Below, one piece after another: positions 39,124 through 51,076 of a stretch of DNA of 64,000 nt. The stretch comes from Luteimonas saliphila (GTDB lineage Bacteria > Pseudomonadota > Gammaproteobacteria > Xanthomonadales > Xanthomonadaceae): assembly GCF_016774335.1 (NCBI RefSeq), contig NZ_JAETWA010000042.1, positions 385,121 through 449,120 on the forward strand. The letters are read 5' to 3'. Under the pieces are notes generated by a model. The model saw only the letters and a program-made list of their open reading frames with translations. It was not told where the DNA came from and made no database searches. The first letter of the stretch is position 1. Each line of letters begins with the position of its first letter. A program made the translations under genes and the position numbers.

Positions 39124-41031
39124 ATGAACAGTCCTTCCATGTCCCCATCGCCGCCGGCCGGCCGCCCGGCCGTCGGCGCGCGCGGACTGATGATCGGCGC
39201 GATGGCCGTCGTGTTCGGCGACATCGGCACCAGTCCGCTGTACACCATCAAGGAAGCGTTCTCTCCCCAGTACGGCCTGGTCGCCAACCACGACACCGTG
39301 CTCGGCCTGCTGTCGCTGGTGTTCTGGTCGCTGATGCTGGTGGTGACGTTGAAGTACGTCACCGTGATCCTGCGCGCCGACAACGAGGGCGAGGGCGGCA
39401 TCATCGCGTTGATGACGCTGACCCGGCGTTTCGTCGAGAAGGGGTCGCGCAAGGCCTACCTGATCGGCGTGGTCGGCATCTTCGGGGCCGCGCTGTTCTT
39501 CGGCGACGGCGTGATCACGCCGGCGATCTCGGTGCTGGCCGCGGTGGAAGGGCTGGAGGTGGTGTCGCCCGGGCTGCACTTCCTGGTCATCCCGGTGACG
39601 CTGGCGGTGCTGATCGCGCTGTTCGCGATCCAGCGCTTCGACACGACCCGCTTCGCGCGGCTGCTGTTCGGACCGATCGCGGCGGTCTGGTTCTTCGTGC
39701 TCGCGCTGATGGGCGTGCTCAACATCCTGCACGATCCGGAGGTGCTCAAGGCGGTCAACCCGCTGTGGGCGGCGCGGTTCTTCGCCGATCACGCATTCGG
39801 CGGCATCTTCATCCTCGGTGCGGTGATCCTGGCGGTCAGCGGTGGCGAGGCGCTCTATACCGACCTCGGCCGCTTCGGCGCGCGTCCGATCCGCCGCGCC
39901 TGGTACTTCTTCGTGCTGCCGTCGCTGATGCTCAACTACCTCGGACAGGGCGCGCTGGTGCTGGAAAGCCCGGAGGCCGCGCGCAACCCGTTCTACATGG
40001 GCGTGCCGGACTGGGGGCTGGTGCCGCTGATCGTGCTGTCCACGGCGGCCACGGTGATGGCGTCGCAGGCGGTGATCGCAGGCAGTTTCTCGGTCGCGCA
40101 GCAGGCGGTGCAGATGGGCTACATCCCGCGCATGACCGTGCGCTACATCTCCAGCAGCAACATCAGCCAGATCTACATCCCCGCGATCAACTGGTGGATG
40201 ATGGTGATCGTGGTCGGGCTGGTGATCGGCTTCGGCAGCTCGTCGGCGCTGGCCAGCGCGTATGGCGTGTCGATGTCGATGACGATGCTGATCGACACCG
40301 TGCTGCTGGCGGTGGTGGCGCGTGCGCTGTGGCCGCGCTGGCGGGTGTGGGTGGTGCCGCTGTGCATCGTGCTGCTGCTGGTGGACCTGGCCTTCATCGT
40401 CGCCAACTTCGTCAAGATCCCGCTGGGCGGCTGGTTCCCCGTGGCGCTGGGCATCGCGCTGTTCACGATGCTGCGCACGTGGCGCCGCGGCCGCAAGCTG
40501 CTGCGCGCGGAGATCCAGAAGGAAGGCATCGACCTCAAGACCTTCCTGCCCGGCCTGATGCTGGCGCCTCCCGTGCGGGTGCCGGGGACGGCGGTGTTCC
40601 TCACCGCCGACAAGAACGTGGTGCCGCACGCGTTCCTGCACAACCTCAAGCACAACAAGGTGCTGCACGAGCAGAACGTGTTCCTCACCGTGGCCACGCT
40701 CAACGTGCCGCATGCGCACAAGCGCATGCTGGTGGAGCAGATGAGCGACGGCTTCTACAAGGTCGTGCTGCGCTTCGGCTTCATGGAGACGCCGGACGTG
40801 CCGCAGGCGTTGATGCAGACCTGCGACGTCTGCGACCTGGTGCTCGACCCGATGGACACGACCTACTTCCTCAGTCGCGAGAACGTGGTCGCCTGCGCAC
40901 GGCGCGAAGGCATGCCGCTGTGGCGCGACAAGCTGTTCGCCGCGATGCACCGCAACGCCGCGCCGGTGGCCGGCTACTTCCACATCCCCGGCAACCGGCT
41001 GGTGGAGCTGGGCGCGCAGGTGGAGATCTGA
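39124..41031 (+). CDS. kup: Potassium uptake protein Kup
   Basis: 635 residues. About 12 transmembrane segments follow a short soluble N-terminus. [16 protein letters not shown] and [16 protein letters not shown] are family signatures. The C-terminal cytoplasmic part (about 470-635) has the conserved [20 protein letters not shown]. Kup is a constitutive, low-pH potassium importer. It lies 33 nt after ruvA and is convergent with ktrA across a family A repeat. Confidence 0.95.
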   Translation: MNSPSMSPSPPAGRPAVGARGLMIGAMAVVFGDIGTSPLYTIKEAFSPQYGLVANHDTVLGLLSLVFWSLMLVVTLKYVTVILRADNEGEGGIIALMTLTRRFVEKGSRKAYLIGVVGIFGAALFFGDGVITPAISVLAAVEGLEVVSPGLHFLVIPVTLAVLIALFAIQRFDTTRFARLLFGPIAAVWFFVLALMGVLNILHDPEVLKAVNPLWAARFFADHAFGGIFILGAVILAVSGGEALYTDLGRFGARPIRRAWYFFVLPSLMLNYLGQGALVLESPEAARNPFYMGVPDWGLVPLIVLSTAATVMASQAVIAGSFSVAQQAVQMGYIPRMTVRYISSSNISQIYIPAINWWMMVIVVGLVIGFGSSSALASAYGVSMSMTMLIDTVLLAVVARALWPRWRVWVVPLCIVLLLVDLAFIVANFVKIPLGGWFPVALGIALFTMLRTWRRGRKLLRAEIQKEGIDLKTFLPGLMLAPPVRVPGTAVFLTADKNVVPHAFLHNLKHNKVLHEQNVFLTVATLNVPHAHKRMLVEQMSDGFYKVVLRFGFMETPDVPQALMQTCDVCDLVLDPMDTTYFLSRENVVACARREGMPLWRDKLFAAMHRNAAPVAGYFHIPGNRLVELGAQVEI

Positions 41032-41033
41032 GC

Positions 41034-41120
41034 GTGACTGGTGATTCGTGATTCGAAAGGATCCGGAGACACCGTCACCCCCGTCCGGCTCGCTTCTCGA
41101 TCACCAGACACCAATCACGG
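41034..41120. repeat. Palindromic repeat, family A, between convergent kup and ktrA
   Basis: Left arm 41034-41058 (gtgactggtgattcgtgatt) and right arm about 41099-41120 (gatcaccagacaccaatcac) around a 40-nt centre. It fills the gap between two convergent stops and could serve as a two-way terminator. Confidence 0.8.
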
Positions 41121-41131
41121 CTGAACCATCG

Positions 41132-41803
41132 CTACGCCAGGTTCGCGAACTTCTCGACCAGCTCGGTCGGACCCGAGATCACCAGGATGTCGCCGGGCTC
41201 GATATAGGTGTCGGCCTGGGCGTAGATGAAGTCGGCATGGCGACGCTTGACGCCGACCACGGTGATGCCGTGCTTCTTGCGCAGGTCGGATTCGCTGAGC
41301 GTCATCTCATGCGACTCCTCCGGCGCGGTGGTCTTGGCGATCGCGAAGCCGTCCTCGAACTCCATGAAGTCCATCATCTTGCCGGTCACCAGGTGGGCCA
41401 CGCGCTCGCCCATCGCCGCCTCCGGATGGACCACGTGGTGCGCACCGATGCGTTCGAGGATCTGGCCGTGGCGCAGGCCGGTGGCCTTGGCCCAGATGTC
41501 GGGCACGCCGATCTCCTCCAGCGCCAGCACCGTCAGCACGCTGGCCTCGATGTCGCTGCCGATGCCGACCACCGCGTGTTCCACGTGCTTGAGGCCCAGT
41601 TGCTGCAGGGCGTCGCCATCGGTCGAGTCGGCCTGCACCACATGGGTCAGGCGGTCGGACCACTTCTGTACCAGTTCGGCATTGGCGTCGATGCCGAGCA
41701 CTTCGTGGCCCAGCCGCATCAGCGAATCGGCGACCGCACCGCCGAAGCGGCCCAGTCCGATGACGACGACGCTGTCGTTCGAGGTTGCGATTGTCCTAGC
41801 CAA
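41132..41803 (-). CDS. ktrA: Potassium uptake regulatory protein KtrA (RCK/TrkA-N)
   Basis: 223 residues, a single RCK unit as in KtrA rather than the double TrkA. VVIGLGRFGGAVADSLMRLG is the Rossmann nucleotide-binding loop, with a conserved acid in GIDANAE. The C-terminal RCK_C domain starts about residue 140. KtrA gates KtrB by binding ATP or ADP. The only sensible start is a TTG at 41803 that overlaps the last codons of ktrB, so it depends on translational coupling. Confidence 0.88.
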   Translation of the reverse strand: MARTIATSNDSVVVIGLGRFGGAVADSLMRLGHEVLGIDANAELVQKWSDRLTHVVQADSTDGDALQQLGLKHVEHAVVGIGSDIEASVLTVLALEEIGVPDIWAKATGLRHGQILERIGAHHVVHPEAAMGERVAHLVTGKMMDFMEFEDGFAIAKTTAPEESHEMTLSESDLRKKHGITVVGVKRRHADFIYAQADTYIEPGDILVISGPTELVEKFANLA

Positions 41804-43124
41804 CGATGGGGCGCTCCTCTGGGTAGCGGTACAGGCGGCGCCGCGCGCGCAACGCCAGTCCGGTGGCGACGGTCACCGTGCCGACACGGCCGATGAACAT
41901 CAATGCGATGATGATGCACTGTCCTGCGGGCGGCAGCTCACCGGTGATGCCGGTGGACAGGCCGACGGTGGCGGTGGCCGAGACCGCCTCGAACATCACG
42001 TCCTCCAGCGGGAAATCGGTCACGCTCATCAGTGCCAGCGTGCCGACCGACAGCACGGTCATGGCCATCAGCACCACGGTCAGCGCCAGCCGCAGGGTCT
42101 GCGACGGGATGCGGCGGCCGAAGGCGATGGTGTCGGGCTCGCTGCGGATTTCCGACCAGACTGCGAAGCCGAGCAGGAAGAAGGTGGTGATCTTGATGCC
42201 GCCGGCGGTGCCGGCGCTGCCGCCGCCGATGAACATCATCGCCCAGGTGGCGGCCTGGCTCTCGAGCGTCATGGCACCGGTGTCGATGGTGTTGAACCCG
42301 GCGGTGCGCGCGCTGACCGCGCCGAAGAATACGCTGAGCATCTTCTCCCATGCCGGCATCGGGCCGAGCGTGGACGGGTTGTTCCATTCGTACAGCGCCA
42401 GCACCACGCCGCCGGTCAGTACCAGCCCCGCCGACCCGAGCAGGGTGATCTTGGTGTGCACCGACCAGCGCCGGTAGGAGAACAGCTTGTGGCGCAGTTC
42501 GTACACCACCGGGAAGCCCAGACCGCCCAGCACCACCGCGAAGCTGATCGAGGCGATCACCCACGGGTCGTGCGCGAACCCCATCAGGCTGTCGGACCAG
42601 GTCGAGAAGCCGGCGTTGTTGAACGCGGACACCGACTGGAACACGCCATGCCATGAGGCCTCGCCCCAGGCCATGCCGTAGGCGAAGCGGAAGCGCAGCA
42701 TCAGCAGCAGCCAGACGATCGCCTCGACGGTCAGGGTGGTCAGCAGCACGATCTTCACCACGCCGCCCACGCTGCCCAGGCCCAGCCGGGTGTCGTGCTG
42801 CGCGGCGACGCGGGTATGGAGGTTCAGCCGGCCGGCGACCAGCAGGCCCATCAGGGTCGCGCCGGCCATGATGCCGAAACCGCCGACCTGGAACAGGCCC
42901 ATGAGCACCACCTGGCCGAATCCGGACCAGTAGGTCGGCGTGTCCACCACCACCAGCCCCGTGACGCAGACCGCCGATGTCGAGGTGAACAGGGCGGTCA
43001 GCAGCGGCGCCGAGCCCGCGCCCACGGTCGAGGCCGGCAGCATCAGCAGGCCGGTGCCGATGGCGATCACGATCAGGAAGCCGAGCGGGAGCAGGCGGGC
43101 GGGATGGTGGATGCCCTGGCGCAA
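41796..43124 (-). CDS. ktrB: Potassium transporter KtrB (TrkH family)
   Basis: 442 residues with four M1-P-M2 repeats. Selectivity-filter loops appear as [33 protein letters not shown] and [11 protein letters not shown]. The [17 protein letters not shown] loop is the gating intramembrane segment. The TTG at 43124 has ggag 6 nt upstream; no ATG lies at a better place. It forms the channel of KtrAB, transcribed before ktrA. Confidence 0.9.
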   Translation of the reverse strand: MRQGIHHPARLLPLGFLIVIAIGTGLLMLPASTVGAGSAPLLTALFTSTSAVCVTGLVVVDTPTYWSGFGQVVLMGLFQVGGFGIMAGATLMGLLVAGRLNLHTRVAAQHDTRLGLGSVGGVVKIVLLTTLTVEAIVWLLLMLRFRFAYGMAWGEASWHGVFQSVSAFNNAGFSTWSDSLMGFAHDPWVIASISFAVVLGGLGFPVVYELRHKLFSYRRWSVHTKITLLGSAGLVLTGGVVLALYEWNNPSTLGPMPAWEKMLSVFFGAVSARTAGFNTIDTGAMTLESQAATWAMMFIGGGSAGTAGGIKITTFFLLGFAVWSEIRSEPDTIAFGRRIPSQTLRLALTVVLMAMTVLSVGTLALMSVTDFPLEDVMFEAVSATATVGLSTGITGELPPAGQCIIIALMFIGRVGTVTVATGLALRARRRLYRYPEERPIVG

Positions 43125-43249
43125 GGCGCACTCCGGAGACGGCGAGGGGAGGGGGCGACGGCGCGCATTGTGCCACGCGAGCGGCGGCGCGCACCGTGGA
43201 TCGCGCCTCGCGCTGGCAATCCCCGGCGAACGCCCCCATCTTGCCCGCC

Positions 43250-44248
43250 ATGGCCACCAAGCACATTCCATTCTCGATACTGGACCTTGCGCCGGTCTGC
43301 GAAGGTTCCACCCCCGCCGATGCGTTCTCGAACGCGCTCGATCTCGCGCGCCTGGCCGAGTCGCTCGGCTACACCCGCTACTGGCTGGCCGAGCACCACA
43401 ACATGCCGGGCGTCGCCAGCGCGGCCACGGCGGTGCTGATCGGGCACATCGCCGGCGGCACCTCGACGATCCGGGTCGGCGCGGGCGGGGTGATGCTGCC
43501 CAACCACGCGCCGCTGCAGGTGGCCGAGCAGTTCGGCACGCTGGCCTCGCTGTATCCGGGGCGGATCGACCTCGGCCTCGGTCGTGCACCGGGAACGGAC
43601 CAGGCGACGACCCGAGCCTTGCGCCGCTACTACGCGGGCGCCGATGCGTTTCCGTCCGACGTGGCGGAACTGCTGCGCTACTTCGAGCCGGCACAGCCCG
43701 GCCAGCCGGTCCAGGCGGTTCCGGGGGCCGGCATCGACGTGCCGGTGTGGATCCTGGGTTCCAGCCTGTTCGGCGCGCAGCTCGCCGCGGCGATGGGCCT
43801 GCCGTATGCGTTCGCCTCGCACTTCTCGCCGGCGGCCATGACCGAGGCGCTGGCGCTCTATCACCGCGACTTCAAGCCTTCACGGCGCCTGCGCGCACCG
43901 TTCGCGATGCTGGCCCTGAACGTGGTCGCGGCCGATACCCGCGCGCAGGCGCAGCGCCTGTTCACGACGCAGCAGCAGAGTTTCGTGCGCCTGCGACGTG
44001 GCGCGCCCGGGTTGATCCCGCCGCCGATCGACGACATCGAGGCGTTCTGGACGCCGCAGGAGAAGGCGATGGTCGAACAGGCGCTGGCCTGCGCCGTCGT
44101 GGGCGATGCGGCCGACGTGCGCGAGGGCATCGCGCAGTTCGTCGCGCGGCATCGGCCGGACGAACTCATGCTCACCGCCAACATCTTCGACCACGCCGCG
44201 CGGCGCCACTCCTTCTCGCTCGCGGCGGACGCGTTCGGCGCGCGCTAG
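43250..44248 (+). CDS. LLM class flavin-dependent oxidoreductase (YhbW-like)
   Basis: 332 residues. [20 protein letters not shown] and [20 protein letters not shown] are typical of the bacterial luciferase-like group that includes E. coli YhbW, with [20 protein letters not shown] and [14 protein letters not shown]. The fold is a TIM barrel using reduced FMN. The substrate is unknown. It lies alone between ktrB and the nap operon. Confidence 0.88.
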   Translation: MATKHIPFSILDLAPVCEGSTPADAFSNALDLARLAESLGYTRYWLAEHHNMPGVASAATAVLIGHIAGGTSTIRVGAGGVMLPNHAPLQVAEQFGTLASLYPGRIDLGLGRAPGTDQATTRALRRYYAGADAFPSDVAELLRYFEPAQPGQPVQAVPGAGIDVPVWILGSSLFGAQLAAAMGLPYAFASHFSPAAMTEALALYHRDFKPSRRLRAPFAMLALNVVAADTRAQAQRLFTTQQQSFVRLRRGAPGLIPPPIDDIEAFWTPQEKAMVEQALACAVVGDAADVREGIAQFVARHRPDELMLTANIFDHAARRHSFSLAADAFGAR

Positions 44249-44347
44249 CGGCGCAACGCAGCCGGCAGCACCGGGCCAGCGGCGCCGGGCGATCCTCGTC
44301 GCAACGTGACGCTCGTCGGGTCCTGCGCACCTGTCGGCCCGCCACAC

Positions 44348-44376
44348 TTGGACTCCGGGCCTGCGCGGGTTAGGGT
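44348..44376 (+). promoter_or_regulatory. Candidate promoter of the nap operon
   Basis: TTGGAC, a 17-nt spacer and TAGGGT lie 43 nt before the napE start. No FNR/ANR box (TTGAT-N4-ATCAA) is visible in the 170-nt upstream gap, so oxygen control is not apparent from sequence. Confidence 0.4.
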
Positions 44377-44418
44377 ACGCGCCTGCAAGCCAGGTGTCTC
44401 CACCAGGAGCGGTGCGCG

Positions 44419-44586
44419 TTGGACCCGAGGGCCGGACAGCCGAGCAAGCGACGGGAACTGATCCTGTTCCTGTTCATCACCGTGGTGCTGTTCCCGCTGC
44501 TGGCGGTGATGATCGTCGGTGGCTACGGGTTCGCGGTCTGGATCTGGCAGATGATCGCGGGTCCACCCGGGCCGCCGGGGATCTGA
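44419..44586 (+). CDS. napE: Periplasmic nitrate reductase small membrane protein NapE
   Basis: 55 residues, short and easily missed. SKRRELILFLFITVVLFP leads into one transmembrane helix ending GYGFAVWIWQMIAG, matching NapE. The start is a TTG at 44419 with aggagc 8 nt upstream; no ATG or GTG is available in frame nearby. NapE's role is not established. It opens the order napE-D-A-B-C. Confidence 0.8.
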   Translation: MDPRAGQPSKRRELILFLFITVVLFPLLAVMIVGGYGFAVWIWQMIAGPPGPPGI

Positions 44587-44690
44587 GGGCGCGATGGCCC
44601 TGCCCGTATCCGTCCACGCCGATCGAATCCGCACGGGGCTGCCGCACCGGCGACTGCACGCCAGCCCAGGCACGCTGCAGGCGCCGCCCG

Positions 44691-44993
44691 ATGCCTGATG
44701 CCGCGCGCGAATGGCATGTCGCCAGCCTGGTGGTCCGCCACCGGCCCGACGCGATCGCCGCGCTCGCGAACACCATCGGTGCGGCCGAGGGGCTCGAACT
44801 GGCGCTGCAGGACCAGACCCGCAGCGTGCTCGTGCAGGAAAGCGACGGCACCGCCGGGCTGATGCGCAGCATCGACCTGCTCAACGCCGTGCCCGGCGTG
44901 TACGCCGTCAACCTCGTCTACCACCACATCGAGCCGCTGGCGTCGCCCGGCCCGGTGGGCGCGCCACCCGAACCACAGGAACCGCCACGATGA
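44691..44993 (+). CDS. napD: Chaperone NapD
   Basis: 100 residues. [20 protein letters not shown], a [20 protein letters not shown] segment and [13 protein letters not shown] match NapD, the ferredoxin-fold chaperone that binds the NapA twin-arginine signal and controls cofactor loading and export. The stop overlaps the napA ATG. The C-terminal tail is Pro-rich. Confidence 0.9.
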   Translation: MPDAAREWHVASLVVRHRPDAIAALANTIGAAEGLELALQDQTRSVLVQESDGTAGLMRSIDLLNAVPGVYAVNLVYHHIEPLASPGPVGAPPEPQEPPR

Positions 44994-47491
44994 GCACCAG
45001 CCGCCGCGATTTCATCCGCAACAGTGCCATCGCCAGCGCCGCCGTCGCCGCGGGACTGCCGCTGCCCGCACAGGTCGCCGACGTGGTGATGGAAGGCGAA
45101 GGGCAACTCAAGTGGAGCAAGGCGCCGTGCCGCTATTGCGGCACCGGCTGCGGCATCAACGTCGCGGTCCACAACGGCCGCGTCGTGGCCACGCATGGCG
45201 ACGTGCATGCTGAGGTCAACCGAGGCCTCAACTGCGTCAAGGGCTATTTCCTGTCGAAGGTGATGTACGGGGTGGACCGCCTGACCACGCCGCTGCTGCG
45301 CAAGAAGGACGGTGTCTACGACAAGCAGGGCGACTTCACCCCGGTCGGCTGGGACGAGGCCTTCGACGTGATGGCGGAAAAGTTCCGGGCTGTGCTCAAG
45401 GCCAAGGGGGGCGATGGCATCGGCATGTTCGGTTCCGGCCAGTGGACGGTGTGGGAAGGCTATGCGGCGAACAAGCTGATGAAGGCCGGATTCCGCAGCA
45501 ACCACATCGATCCCAACGCACGCCACTGCATGGCCTCCGCGGTCACCGGCTTCATGCGCACCTTCGGCATGGACGAACCGATGGGCTGCTACGACGACAT
45601 CGAGGCGGCGGACGCGTTCGTGCTGTGGGGCTCGAACATGGCCGAGATGCACCCGATCCTGTGGACCCGGGTCACCGACCGGCGGCTGTCGCATCCGCAC
45701 GTCAAGGTCGCGGTGCTGTCCACGTTCGAGCACCGCAGCTTCGACCTGGCCGACATCCCGATGGTCTTCAGGCCGCAGACCGACCTGGTGATCCTCAACT
45801 ACATCGCCAACCACATCATCCGCACGGGCAGGGTCAATCGCGACTTCGTCGACAGACACACCAGTTTCAAGCGCGGCAACGACGACATCGGCTACGGCCT
45901 GCGCCCCGAACATCCGCTGCAGGTCAAGGCGAAGAACGCCGACGACCCGAACGGCGGCACGCCGATCGACTTCGACGAGTTCGCGCGCTTCGTCGCGCCG
46001 TACACGCTCGAGCGCGCGGTGGAGATGACGGGCGTGGAACGCGGCTGGCTGGAGAAGCTGGCCGAGCTCTACGCCGACCCGGCGGTGAAGGTGATGTCCT
46101 TCTGGACCATGGGCTTCAACCAGCACACGCGCGGCACCTGGGCCAACAACATGGTCTACAACATCCACCTGCTGACGGGGAAGATCGCCACCCCGGGCAA
46201 CAGCCCGTTCTCGCTGACCGGGCAGCCCTCGGCCTGTGGCACCGCGCGCGAGGTAGGCACCTTCAGCCACCGGTTGCCGGCGGACATGGTGGTGACCAAT
46301 CCCAAGCACCGCGCCATGGCCGAGGAGATCTGGAAGGTGCCGCCGGGCACCATCAAGGACAAGATCGGCTACCACGCGGTCGAACAGAACCGTGCGCTCA
46401 AGGACGGCAAGCTCAACGCCTACTGGGTGCAGGTCAACAACAACATGCAGGCGGCGGCGAACATGCTGGAGGAGGGGTATCCGGGCTACCGCAACCCGGA
46501 CAACTTCATCGTCGTCTCCGATGCCTACCCCACGGTGACCTGCCAGGCGGCCGACCTGATCCTGCCGACCGCGATGTGGGTGGAGAAGGAGGGTGCGTAC
46601 GGCAACGCCGAGCGGCGCACCCATTTCTGGCACCAGCTGGTCGATGCCCCCGGCGAAGCGAAGTCGGACCTGTGGCAGCTGATGGAGTTCTCCAAGCGCT
46701 TCACCACCGACGAGTGCTGGCCCGCCGAGACGCTGGCGGCCCATCCCGATTTCAGGGGCAAGACCCTGTTCGAGGTGCTGTTCCGCAACGGCAAGGTCGA
46801 CGCCTTCGGCGTGGACCAGATCGAGGCCGGCTACGCCAACCACGAGTCCGAGGCGTTCGGATTCTACGTGCAGAAGGGCCTGTTCGAGGAATACGCCGAG
46901 TTCGGCCGCGGCCACGCCCACGACCTGGCGTCGTTCGACACCTACCACCAGGTGCGCGGCCTGCGCTGGCCGGTGGTGGACGGCAAGGAGACCCTGTGGC
47001 GCTACCGCGAGGGCGCCGACCCCTACGTCAAGCCCGGCACCGGTTTCGAGTTCTACGGCAATCCCGACGGCCGGGCGGTGATCTGGGCCTTGCCGTACGA
47101 GCCGCCGGCCGAGTCGCCCGACGACGAATACGACCTGTGGCTGGTCACCGGCCGCGTGCTCGAGCACTGGCATTCGGGCTCGATGACCGGGCGCATCCCC
47201 GAGCTGTACCGCAGCTTCCCCTCGGCGGTGGTGTTCATGCATCCGGACGATGCGCGCGAGCGCGGTTTCAAGCGCGGCGACGAGGTGTCGGTAGCCTCGC
47301 GCCGCGGCGCGATGCGCACGCGGGTGGAGACGCGCGGCCGCAACCGCATGCCGCGCGGCGTGATCTTCGTGCCCTGGTTCGACGCCGCGCAGCTGATCAA
47401 CAAGGTCACGCTGGACGCGACCGATCCCATCTCCAAGCAGACCGACTTCAAGAAATGCGCCGCGCGGGTCGTGGCGGTGGGAGGAGCCTGA
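44990..47491 (+). CDS. napA: Periplasmic nitrate reductase catalytic subunit NapA
   Basis: 833 residues. A twin-arginine signal (SRRDFIRN) is followed by the [4Fe-4S] cysteines Cys47, Cys50, Cys54 and Cys82 ([16 protein letters not shown]). The molybdenum ligand is Cys180 in ARHCMASAV. The molybdopterin-binding domains continue to [17 protein letters not shown] and [14 protein letters not shown] segments. The enzyme reduces nitrate to nitrite in the periplasm with a bis-MGD cofactor, which is made outside this window. Start overlaps napD. Confidence 0.96.
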   Translation: MSTSRRDFIRNSAIASAAVAAGLPLPAQVADVVMEGEGQLKWSKAPCRYCGTGCGINVAVHNGRVVATHGDVHAEVNRGLNCVKGYFLSKVMYGVDRLTTPLLRKKDGVYDKQGDFTPVGWDEAFDVMAEKFRAVLKAKGGDGIGMFGSGQWTVWEGYAANKLMKAGFRSNHIDPNARHCMASAVTGFMRTFGMDEPMGCYDDIEAADAFVLWGSNMAEMHPILWTRVTDRRLSHPHVKVAVLSTFEHRSFDLADIPMVFRPQTDLVILNYIANHIIRTGRVNRDFVDRHTSFKRGNDDIGYGLRPEHPLQVKAKNADDPNGGTPIDFDEFARFVAPYTLERAVEMTGVERGWLEKLAELYADPAVKVMSFWTMGFNQHTRGTWANNMVYNIHLLTGKIATPGNSPFSLTGQPSACGTAREVGTFSHRLPADMVVTNPKHRAMAEEIWKVPPGTIKDKIGYHAVEQNRALKDGKLNAYWVQVNNNMQAAANMLEEGYPGYRNPDNFIVVSDAYPTVTCQAADLILPTAMWVEKEGAYGNAERRTHFWHQLVDAPGEAKSDLWQLMEFSKRFTTDECWPAETLAAHPDFRGKTLFEVLFRNGKVDAFGVDQIEAGYANHESEAFGFYVQKGLFEEYAEFGRGHAHDLASFDTYHQVRGLRWPVVDGKETLWRYREGADPYVKPGTGFEFYGNPDGRAVIWALPYEPPAESPDDEYDLWLVTGRVLEHWHSGSMTGRIPELYRSFPSAVVFMHPDDARERGFKRGDEVSVASRRGAMRTRVETRGRNRMPRGVIFVPWFDAAQLINKVTLDATDPISKQTDFKKCAARVVAVGGA

Positions 47492-47493
47492 CC

Positions 47494-48018
47494 ATGCGTG
47501 CGATCCTGCTGCTGTTGCTCCTGCCCGTGCTCCTGCCTGCGCTGCTGGCCTGCGGTCGCGATCGCGACCCGCGCCCGCAGGTGGTCGCGCCGGCGCCCGA
47601 GGTCGGCGCGCGCGGCAACCCGGCGAAGGACATCGACGGGCTGCGCCGGCACGTGCCGATCACCAGCGAGATCACGCCGCTGCCGATGGCGACCGCCGAG
47701 AACTTCGACATCCGTCGCGGCCGCGCCTACCCGATGCAGCCGCCGACGATCCCGCACAGCATCGACGGCTACCAGGTGGACCTCAACTCGAACCGCTGCA
47801 TGCTCTGCCATGCGCGCAGCACCGCCGCCCAGTTCCAGGCGCCGGAGGTCAGCGTGACCCACTACATGGACCGCAACGACCAGTTCCTGGCCGAGATCTC
47901 GCCGCGACGCTACTTCTGCGTGCAGTGTCACGTGGTGCAGACGAACGCGCAGCCGCTGGTGGCCAACGGTTTCCGGGACATCGACAGCCTCCTGCGCTCG
48001 GAGCGCGAACTGCAATGA
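47494..48018 (+). CDS. napB: Periplasmic nitrate reductase diheme cytochrome NapB
   Basis: 174 residues. Two c-type heme sites: CMLCH (Cys102 to His106) and CVQCH (Cys142 to His146). NapB passes electrons from NapC to NapA. The leader ends LPALLACG, which fits a lipobox (Cys20) and suggests a lipid anchor; most NapB proteins are soluble. It starts 2 nt after napA and overlaps napC by ATGA. Confidence 0.94.
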   Translation: MRAILLLLLLPVLLPALLACGRDRDPRPQVVAPAPEVGARGNPAKDIDGLRRHVPITSEITPLPMATAENFDIRRGRAYPMQPPTIPHSIDGYQVDLNSNRCMLCHARSTAAQFQAPEVSVTHYMDRNDQFLAEISPRRYFCVQCHVVQTNAQPLVANGFRDIDSLLRSERELQ

Positions 48019-48656
48019 GGCTCTTGCGCCGTATCGCGGACGTGCTGCGTACCTTCTGGCGCCAGTTCAACGCACCGGCGCGGTACCTGAGCCTGGGCTT
48101 CCTGACGCTCGGCGGGTTCCTGGCCGGCGTCATGTTCTGGGGCGGCTTCAACACCGCGCTGGAGATCACCAACACCGAGGAGTTCTGCACCAGCTGCCAC
48201 GAGATGCGCGACAACGTGTTCGAGGAACTCAAGACCACGATCCACTACAGCAACCGCTCGGGCGTGCGCGCGACCTGCCCCGACTGCCACGTGCCGCACG
48301 ACTGGACCGACAAGATCGCGCGCAAGATGCAAGCGTCGAAGGAGGTCTGGGGCAACATCTTCGGCACCATCAACACCCGGGAGAAGTTCCTCGACCAGCG
48401 CCTGGTGCTGGCCACCCACGAATGGTCGCGGCTCAAGGCCAACGACTCGCTGGAATGCCGCAACTGCCACGACTACGACTCGATGGACCTGACCCGCCAG
48501 GCCAGCCGGGCCGCCAGGACCCATCGCACCTTCCTGGCCACGGGTGAAGCAACCTGCATCGACTGCCACAAGGGCGTCGCCCACAAGCTGCCGGACATGG
48601 CCGGGGTACCGCAGGGCGTGCAGGCGCTGCCGGTGGGGGAAGCGGCGGCCCACTGA
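48015..48656 (+). CDS. napC: Tetraheme quinol dehydrogenase NapC
   Basis: 213 residues of the NapC/NirT family. One N-terminal membrane helix ([20 protein letters not shown]) is followed by four CXXCH heme sites: CTSCH, CPDCH, CRNCH and CIDCH. It oxidises membrane quinol and feeds NapB. No napGH or napF genes are present, so NapC is the likely only electron entry point. It is the last gene of the operon. Confidence 0.94.
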   Translation: MRLLRRIADVLRTFWRQFNAPARYLSLGFLTLGGFLAGVMFWGGFNTALEITNTEEFCTSCHEMRDNVFEELKTTIHYSNRSGVRATCPDCHVPHDWTDKIARKMQASKEVWGNIFGTINTREKFLDQRLVLATHEWSRLKANDSLECRNCHDYDSMDLTRQASRAARTHRTFLATGEATCIDCHKGVAHKLPDMAGVPQGVQALPVGEAAAH

Positions 48657-48727
48657 CGCCGCGACGGCCGGCCCGCGGCGCCTCCGTCGACGGTGCGCCG
48701 GCCGGGGTGCCATGCGACCATAGCGGC

Positions 48728-49768
<1,041 letters not shown>

Positions 49769-49817
49769 TGCAGTCGAACGATTGAACGCGGATCCCGACC
49801 CTACCGGAGCCACAGGC

Positions 49818-50276
49818 TTGACCACCCATTCCCGATTCCCGATTCCCGATTCCCACCCGTTCAGCCTTCCGACAAGGGTCTACTGGGAAGATACCGACGC
49901 CGGTGGTGTGGTCTACCACGCGCAGTACGTCGCGTTCCTCGAACGCGCGCGCACCGAATGGGTACGCGCGCTGGGGTACGGGCAGGACGTGCTGCGCCTG
50001 TCGCACGATCTGGTGTTCGCGGTGCGGGCGATGCGGATCGATTTCCGCAGGCCCGCGCGGCTGGACGACGCGTTGCAGGTGACGGTCTCGTTGCGCCGCT
50101 GCCGTCATGCCAGCGTCGTCTTCGCGCAATCCATCCTGCGCGAAGGCGAAAAGCTGCTCGACGCGGAGGTGCGGTGCGCGGCGCTGGATGCCTCGACGTT
50201 CCGTCCGCGCGCGATCCCCGAACCGCTGTACCGGCAATTGAACCGCCTCGTCGAACCCGGAGCCGAAGACGAATGA
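49818..50276 (+). CDS. ybgC: Tol-Pal-associated acyl-CoA thioesterase YbgC
   Basis: 152 residues from a TTG at 49818, which has an upstream ccggag; an ATG at 49743 is an alternative. TRVYWEDTDAGGVVYHAQYV contains the hotdog-fold catalytic Asp (4-hydroxybenzoyl-CoA thioesterase type), followed by FLERARTEWVRALGY. The first 13 or so residues ([13 protein letters not shown]) derive from a family B repeat. YbgC is first in the tol operon and hydrolyses acyl-CoA; its stop overlaps tolQ. Confidence 0.88.
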   Translation: MTTHSRFPIPDSHPFSLPTRVYWEDTDAGGVVYHAQYVAFLERARTEWVRALGYGQDVLRLSHDLVFAVRAMRIDFRRPARLDDALQVTVSLRRCRHASVVFAQSILREGEKLLDAEVRCAALDASTFRPRAIPEPLYRQLNRLVEPGAEDE

Positions 50277-51064
50277 CCGCCCTCGCGATGCTGCTGCAGG
50301 CTACCCAGATCGAGCCATTGCCCGAAGAGGCGGCCGCCACCACCACGACCCTGGCCGAGGGCGCCGACACGGCCGCCGCCGTGGCCCATTCGGGCATCAA
50401 CTACATCGACCTGATGCTCAAGGCCAGCCTGCCGGTGCAGATCATCGTGCTGCTGCTGCTGGTCGGCTCGATCATCAGCTGGGTGATCATCTTCCGCAAG
50501 GCGCGCATCTTCAAGCTCGCCAACCGCGAGGCCGATGCGTTCGAGGGCCGGTTCTGGTCGGGCGCCGACCTCGGCAAGCTTTACTCGGCCACCACCGACC
50601 GCAACCGCCAGGTCAGCGGGCTGGAAGCGATCTTCGAGGCGGGCTTCCGCGAGTTCGCCCGGCTGCGCGAGAAGCGCGGGTTCGACGGGCGCGCGCAGCT
50701 CGAGGGCGCGCAACGCGCGATGCGGGTGAGCCACGCGCGCGAGGTCGACCAGCTCGAGCGCAACCTCGAACTGCTGGCCAACATCGGCTCCACCGCGCCT
50801 TACGTCGGCCTGGTCGGCACCGTGTTCGGAATCATGGTGACCATGCACGACATGCTCAACAGCGGCGAGCAGACCGGCATCGCCGCGGTCGCGCCGGGCA
50901 TTTCCGAGGCGCTGTTCGCCACCGCGATCGGCCTGTTCGTCGCGATTCCCGCGGTCTGGGCCTACAACCGCTTCACCATGCGCGTCGAGCGCCTGGCGGT
51001 GCGCTACGAGAGCTTCGCCGAGGAGTTCAGCACGATCCTGCAGCGCCAGGGTTCGATCGAGTAA
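50273..51064 (+). CDS. tolQ: Tol-Pal system protein TolQ
   Basis: 263 residues, three membrane helices. The third helices carry LLANIGSTAPYVGLVGTVFG and ALFATAIGLFVAIPAVWAYN, hallmarks of the MotA/TolQ/ExbB proton channel. The N-terminus is Thr/Ala-rich and somewhat long. TolQ with TolR uses the proton gradient to drive TolA at the division site. Start overlaps ybgC. Confidence 0.95.
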   Translation: MTALAMLLQATQIEPLPEEAAATTTTLAEGADTAAAVAHSGINYIDLMLKASLPVQIIVLLLLVGSIISWVIIFRKARIFKLANREADAFEGRFWSGADLGKLYSATTDRNRQVSGLEAIFEAGFREFARLREKRGFDGRAQLEGAQRAMRVSHAREVDQLERNLELLANIGSTAPYVGLVGTVFGIMVTMHDMLNSGEQTGIAAVAPGISEALFATAIGLFVAIPAVWAYNRFTMRVERLAVRYESFAEEFSTILQRQGSIE

Positions 51065-51076
51065 GCGGAGCGCCCC

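Noticed and set aside
44594..44698. A 34-codon ATG frame between napE and napD
   Set aside because: No motif, overlaps napD, and its composition resembles random GC-rich sequence. It does not match NapF.
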